A stretch of 64,000 nucleotides of DNA from contig SFGI01000004.1 of the NCBI GenBank assembly GCA_004557645.1, positions 1-64,000 of the forward strand, read 5' to 3'. Source of the DNA: [Eubacterium] saphenum (GTDB lineage: Bacteria; Bacillota; Clostridia; Lachnospirales; Anaerotignaceae). Under the pieces are notes generated by a model. That model was given only the letters and a program-made list of their open reading frames with translations, was not told where the DNA came from and made no database searches. This document shows, piece after piece, positions 61,868-64,000 of this stretch. Position 1 is the first letter of the stretch. The number at the start of each line of letters is the position of its first letter. The translations under genes and the position numbers were made by a program.

Positions 61868-62494
61868 TCAAAAGCCGAATAATCTGTCTAACTGTTTTTT
61901 GATATCGGCGAAAACCGCTTCCGCAGGTCTGTCCGCGTCGATATCGGCAATCCTGCCGCCGCTTTCCTTCGCCAAGGTCAGATAGCCTTCGTATACCTTT
62001 TCATGGAAGGCTGCCTTTTCCTGCTCCAAGCGGTCTAAGGTATGGCCGTCCTGCTGATTTTTCCGTGCCATGCCCGCCGCAGGGGTGATGTTCAGGAAAA
62101 TGGTCAGGTCCGGTTCCTTGCCGCCGGTGGCAATGCGGTTCACCTCTGCCACCATATCGCCCAAGCCTCTGCCGAAGGCCTGATAGGCAATGCTGGAATC
62201 GGTGAAACGATCGGAAAGAACGGTCTTGCCTGATGCCAAAGCAGGGAGTATCTTTTCCTCCACATGCTGGGCACGGGATGCGGCATAAAGCAGCATTTCC
62301 GCTCTGCCCGTCAGTGCTTTGTTGGCAGGGTCCAGGATCAGCTCCCTGATTTTTTCCGCCACAGGGGTGCCGCCGGGTTCCCTGGTCAGGAGGACTTTCT
62401 GTCCCTTCGACTGCAAATATGCTTCTATTTTTTTGATCTGTGTGGATTTGCCGCTGCCGTCGCCGCCTTCCACGGAAATAAAATAGCCTTTCAT
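61868..62494 (-). CDS. tmk: Thymidylate kinase
   Basis: This 208-residue kinase makes dTDP. P-loop EGGDGSGKST (about 8-17), the DR(F/Y) region SDRFTDSSIAYQAFGRGL (about 96-113) and the lid are present. It is the first gene of tmk-darA-holB-ricT-trmN6-rsmI. Confidence 0.96.
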   Translation of the reverse strand: MKGYFISVEGGDGSGKSTQIKKIEAYLQSKGQKVLLTREPGGTPVAEKIRELILDPANKALTGRAEMLLYAASRAQHVEEKILPALASGKTVLSDRFTDSSIAYQAFGRGLGDMVAEVNRIATGGKEPDLTIFLNITPAAGMARKNQQDGHTLDRLEQEKAAFHEKVYEGYLTLAKESGGRIADIDADRPAEAVFADIKKQLDRLFGF

Positions 62495-62623
62495 GGAACA
62501 CCTCTGTGGAAAAATGTCTGAAACTTCACCTTCGGCAAAAGTGCGCCGGGAAATGGGTACACTCTTGCTAATTGTATATTATAACACATGCAATGGGCAG
62601 AATCAAAGGAAAAGGGAAGAAAA

Positions 62624-62737
62624 CGGCTCTAAATTCGTGTTCTCAAAACTCCCAGAAAATAGAATTGGACTCATTCGAGCCAAAACCACAGTCATGCAAA
62701 CCCGCTGCTCGCCCGTTTGGAACTGTCTCGGCAAAAC
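62624..62737 (+). repeat. End repeat R2 (left end of E2)
   Basis: About 114 bases alignable with R1 (18338) and R3 (63740): AAATTCGTGTTCTC end, GGACTCATTCGAGCCAAAAC core and CTGCTCGCCCGTTTGGAACTG. R2 and R3 share the CCCGTTTGGARCTGTC segment. Confidence 0.7.
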
Positions 62738-62772
62738 AAAAATGCCCCTCAAAATTAAGTTTGAAAGGCATT
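62735..62772 (-). terminator. Terminator overlapping the end of XRE gene 2
   Basis: On the minus strand AATGCCTTTCAAA pairs with TTTGAGGGGCATT (two G-U pairs), followed by TTTTGTTTT. The last six codons of the gene lie in the stem. Confidence 0.75.
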
Positions 62773-62988
62773 TTCTTCTGTATTCGTTTTTTCCACGCCG
62801 ACCAATTCATCCACCGTTACATCCAATGCATTTGCCAGCTGAATCAAAACATCAATCGAGGGTTCGTTTCTTCCGCTTTCATAATTGGCTATGGCAGTAT
62901 ATCCATATTGCACACATTTCGCCAGCTCTGTTTGGGAATACTTTTTCTGTTTTCTATATTTCTTTAAGTTTTTTGCAAAATCAGACAT
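62755..62988 (-). CDS. XRE-family regulator (copy 2)
   Basis: This 77-residue HTH protein is a close paralogue of the one at 18722-18934: residues SDFAKNLKKYRKQKKYSQTE onward agree except at a few sites (for example CVQ for HIH), and the tail differs (VEKTNTEENAFQT). The recognition helix TAIANYESGRNEPS is the same. ATG at 62988 follows GAGGAGGG. It is divergent from RHH 2. The operator between them is unlike that of E1. Confidence 0.88.
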   Translation of the reverse strand: MSDFAKNLKKYRKQKKYSQTELAKCVQYGYTAIANYESGRNEPSIDVLIQLANALDVTVDELVGVEKTNTEENAFQT

Positions 62989-63007
62989 AATGCCCTCCTC
63001 AATTTTA

Positions 63008-63087
63008 TGCACTTAAATTAAGTGCATTTTCAAAATCATACCATATTTTTCACCTAATATAAATACAAAATTAGTGCATTTTAAGTG
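63008..63087. promoter_or_regulatory. Operator region between XRE 2 and RHH 2
   Basis: TGCACTTAAATTAAGTGCA (63008-63026) is a perfect 9-bp inverted repeat around one A. A partial second site, AGTGCATTTTAAGTG, lies at 63073-63087, next to the RHH 2 ribosome-binding site. TAATAT near 63056 may be a -10. Confidence 0.7.
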
Positions 63088-63103
63088 AAAAGAGAGGGCT
63101 ATT

Positions 63104-63289
63104 ATGAAAAATCAAAAACATATTAGTATTCGTATTGAAGAGGATACCCTTAAAAAATTTCATTATGTGTCCAAATATAATGGTCGTTCCGCCAGTGGTC
63201 AGATTATGTACCTCATCAACCAATGTATTCGTGACTTTGAAAAAGAACAAGGCAAAATCGAATTAGACGAAACAAAGGAAATGGGCTAA
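63104..63289 (+). CDS. Ribbon-helix-helix protein (RHH 2)
   Basis: This 61-residue protein has the Arc/MetJ pattern: strand KHISIRIEEDT, helix LKKFHYVSKYNG, then RSASGQIMYLINQCIRDFEKEQGK. It is alike in type to RHH 1 but not close in sequence. GAGAGGGCTATT precedes the ATG. It is followed after 2 bases by another XRE gene in the same direction. Confidence 0.8.
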   Translation: MKNQKHISIRIEEDTLKKFHYVSKYNGRSASGQIMYLINQCIRDFEKEQGKIELDETKEMG

Positions 63290-63291
63290 CC

Positions 63292-63534
63292 ATGAATACT
63301 ATAACAGCAATCAGAAACCGAATTTTGCAGCTTTGCGATGAACGTAATCTGACGATCAATAAATTAGCAACGATTTCCGCACTGCCTCCTTCTTCCGTGA
63401 AAAGTATACTTTACGGAAACAGCCAAAACCCAAAGATTTTAACAATCAAATTGATTTGTGACGGTCTGGATATGACATTGGCAGAATTTTTCGACACCCC
63501 AGAATTCAATAGCTTAGAACAGGAAATCAAATAA
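63292..63534 (+). CDS. XRE-family regulator (third)
   Basis: This 80-residue HTH protein (TAIRNRILQLCDERNLTINKLATISALPPSSVKSILYGNSQNPKILTIKLICDGLDMTLAEFFDTPEFNSLEQE) belongs to another branch from XRE 1 and 2 and resembles small regulators common in Lachnospirales. It is coupled to RHH 2. E1 has no counterpart of this gene, so it was gained in E2 or lost in E1. Confidence 0.85.
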   Translation: MNTITAIRNRILQLCDERNLTINKLATISALPPSSVKSILYGNSQNPKILTIKLICDGLDMTLAEFFDTPEFNSLEQEIK

Positions 63535-63537
63535 CAC

Positions 63538-63571
63538 AGAAAGGACAGCATAATCCGTCCTTTCTTTTTTT
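63538..63571 (+). terminator. RHH 2-XRE terminator
   Basis: AGAAAGGAC and GTCCTTTCT pair around a 10-base loop, followed by TTTTTT. Confidence 0.88.
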
Positions 63572-63605
63572 GCCATCAGCCTTCTCTGCCCCCGCGCAGG
63601 GAATT

Positions 63606-63654
63606 CTCCTCAGAAATATTTAAAACACGAAGTGTTTTTCCTATTTCTGAGGAG
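63606..63654. repeat. Nested hairpin
   Basis: CTCCTCAGAAATA (63606-63618) pairs perfectly with TATTTCTGAGGAG (63642-63654); inside, AAAACAC-GAA-GTGTTTT forms a second stem (63622-63638). Confidence 0.8.
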
Positions 63655-63673
63655 ATTTACCGAGGGAAGGGGG

Positions 63674-63745
63674 CAGTTCGAGAACCCCCATGTACTAACT
63701 TGAAAGGAGCAGTCCGAGAATCCCCATGCACCAACTTGGATGGGA
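63674..63745. repeat. Two 36-base tandem repeats
   Basis: Unit 1 starts CAGTTCGAGAACCCCCATGT at 63674 and unit 2 CAGTCCGAGAATCCCCATGC at 63710; the units also share AC-AACTTG in the second half. A third start (CAG) follows. Confidence 0.75.
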
Positions 63746-63846
63746 CAGCTCCAAACGGGTGGGCAGAAGGTTTGCCCTACCTCCTCTTTGGCTCGAATGA
63801 GCCCAGCTTTATTTTCTTGAGCCTTCGAGAACTTAAATTTCAGGCG
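63740..63846 (-). repeat. End repeat R3 (right end of E2)
   Basis: Reverse-oriented copy of the R1/R2 repeat: minus-strand AAATTTAAGTTCTCGAA end, GGCTCATTCGAGCC core, and GCCCACCCGTTTGGAGCTGT. Confidence 0.7.
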
Positions 63847-63853
63847 AAAGCCA

Positions 63854-64000
63854 TCATCTCACCATCTTAATAATCAATAACTTCTGCCCCGGATAAATCA
63901 AATCAGGATTTTCGATATCATTCACCGCCAGAATATCATTGACTGTTGTGCGGTATTTTTTCGCAATTTTCCAGAGAGAATCCCCCTTCTGCACCATATA
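63854..64000 (-). CDS. LysM domain protein (C-terminal fragment, runs off window)
   Basis: The last 48 residues of a minus-strand gene whose start lies beyond the window. They form one full LysM domain: YMVQKGDSLWKIAKKYRTTV, NDILAVNDIENPDLIYPGQK, then LLIIKMVR and a stop. LysM binds peptidoglycan or chitin-like glycans, so the protein is probably a cell-wall or spore-coat factor. The rest is unknown. Confidence 0.85.
   Translation of the reverse strand, partial: YMVQKGDSLWKIAKKYRTTVNDILAVNDIENPDLIYPGQKLLIIKMVR

Larger units (their letters stand above)
62624..63846. mobile_element. Candidate small dispersed element E2
   Basis: About 1.22 kb with the same plan as E1. The left end reads inward CTCTAAATTCGTGTTCTC (62627-62644); the right end reads inward CGCCTGAAATTTAAGTTC then TCGAA (63846-63824, minus strand). 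Inside are XRE 2 (minus), RHH 2 and a further XRE gene (plus), then nested and tandem repeats. The right end lies 7 bases past the stop codon of the LysM gene. No transposase. Mobility is inferred. Confidence 0.4.

Noticed and set aside
63104..63534. Toxin-antitoxin module formed by RHH 2 and the next XRE gene
   Set aside because: Both proteins are DNA-binding types; neither looks like a RelE, MazF, HipA or other toxin, so an antitoxin role has no partner here.

Overview
The window looks like a chromosomal segment from an anaerobic, spore-forming Clostridia member of moderate GC. Lachnospirales, possibly an Anaerotignum-like genus, is the best guess; this rests on gene content and protein style, not a database match. 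Supporting signs are spoIIE, a CD1247-type zinc-ribbon protein after efp, a 1434-residue acyl-CoA dehydratase activase-type protein, type III pantothenate kinases, a T-box ahead of metG, and the tmk-darA-holB-ricT-trmN6-rsmI order known from Firmicutes. There is no rRNA, no tRNA, no CRISPR array, no recognisable phage and no transposase gene.

Layout. 0.1-16.9 kb is housekeeping: rpsU-yqeY, an orphan glgB, a beta-CASP nuclease, recU-tldD-pmbA, a MATE pump, xpt and a SulP carrier that share a promoter-proximal motif, efp and yqeG. At 17-19.4 kb lie an M29 aminopeptidase and the first of two candidate small elements (E1). 19.4-24.5 kb holds T-box-metG-tatD, a 3D-domain secreted protein and a flavin/PLP-type oxidase. 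24.6-27.5 kb is a copper operon (csoR-copA) in which a copZ-like chaperone appears to be encoded inside the end of copA. 27.8-43.6 kb is read almost wholly on the minus strand: a small regulator and membrane protein pair, dusB, two tandem coaX genes, an ECF S-component, birA, ftsH, hpt, tilS, spoIIE, dnaI-like and dnaD-like genes. 43.7-52 kb has a WecA/TagO-type transferase, upp, rpiB, the Sua5 threonylcarbamoyl-AMP synthase, two lipoproteins and murG. 52-57 kb is the activase under a TetR regulator with a clear operator. 57.4-62.5 kb is the tmk-rsmI cluster. The end holds the second candidate element (E2) and the C-terminus of a LysM protein.

The most unusual signal is E1/E2. Two distant loci (18.3-19.4 kb and 62.6-63.8 kb) each carry nearly identical XRE repressors divergent from a small ribbon-helix-helix gene. 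Each locus is bounded by inverted copies of the same end motif (AAATTCAAGTTCTCGA-like), and three of the four ends extend into a common ~110-bp repeat. They look like relatives of one small, undescribed dispersed element. Two further intergenic repeat families are present: a ~175-bp family with paired stem changes (12.0 and 44.8 kb) and a modular palindrome family (5.2, 17.0, 27.6 and 29.6 kb). Other points of interest are the gene-within-gene copZ, two coaX paralogues one of which has a changed phosphate-loop glycine, and two unexplained stem-loops between the T-box and metG.
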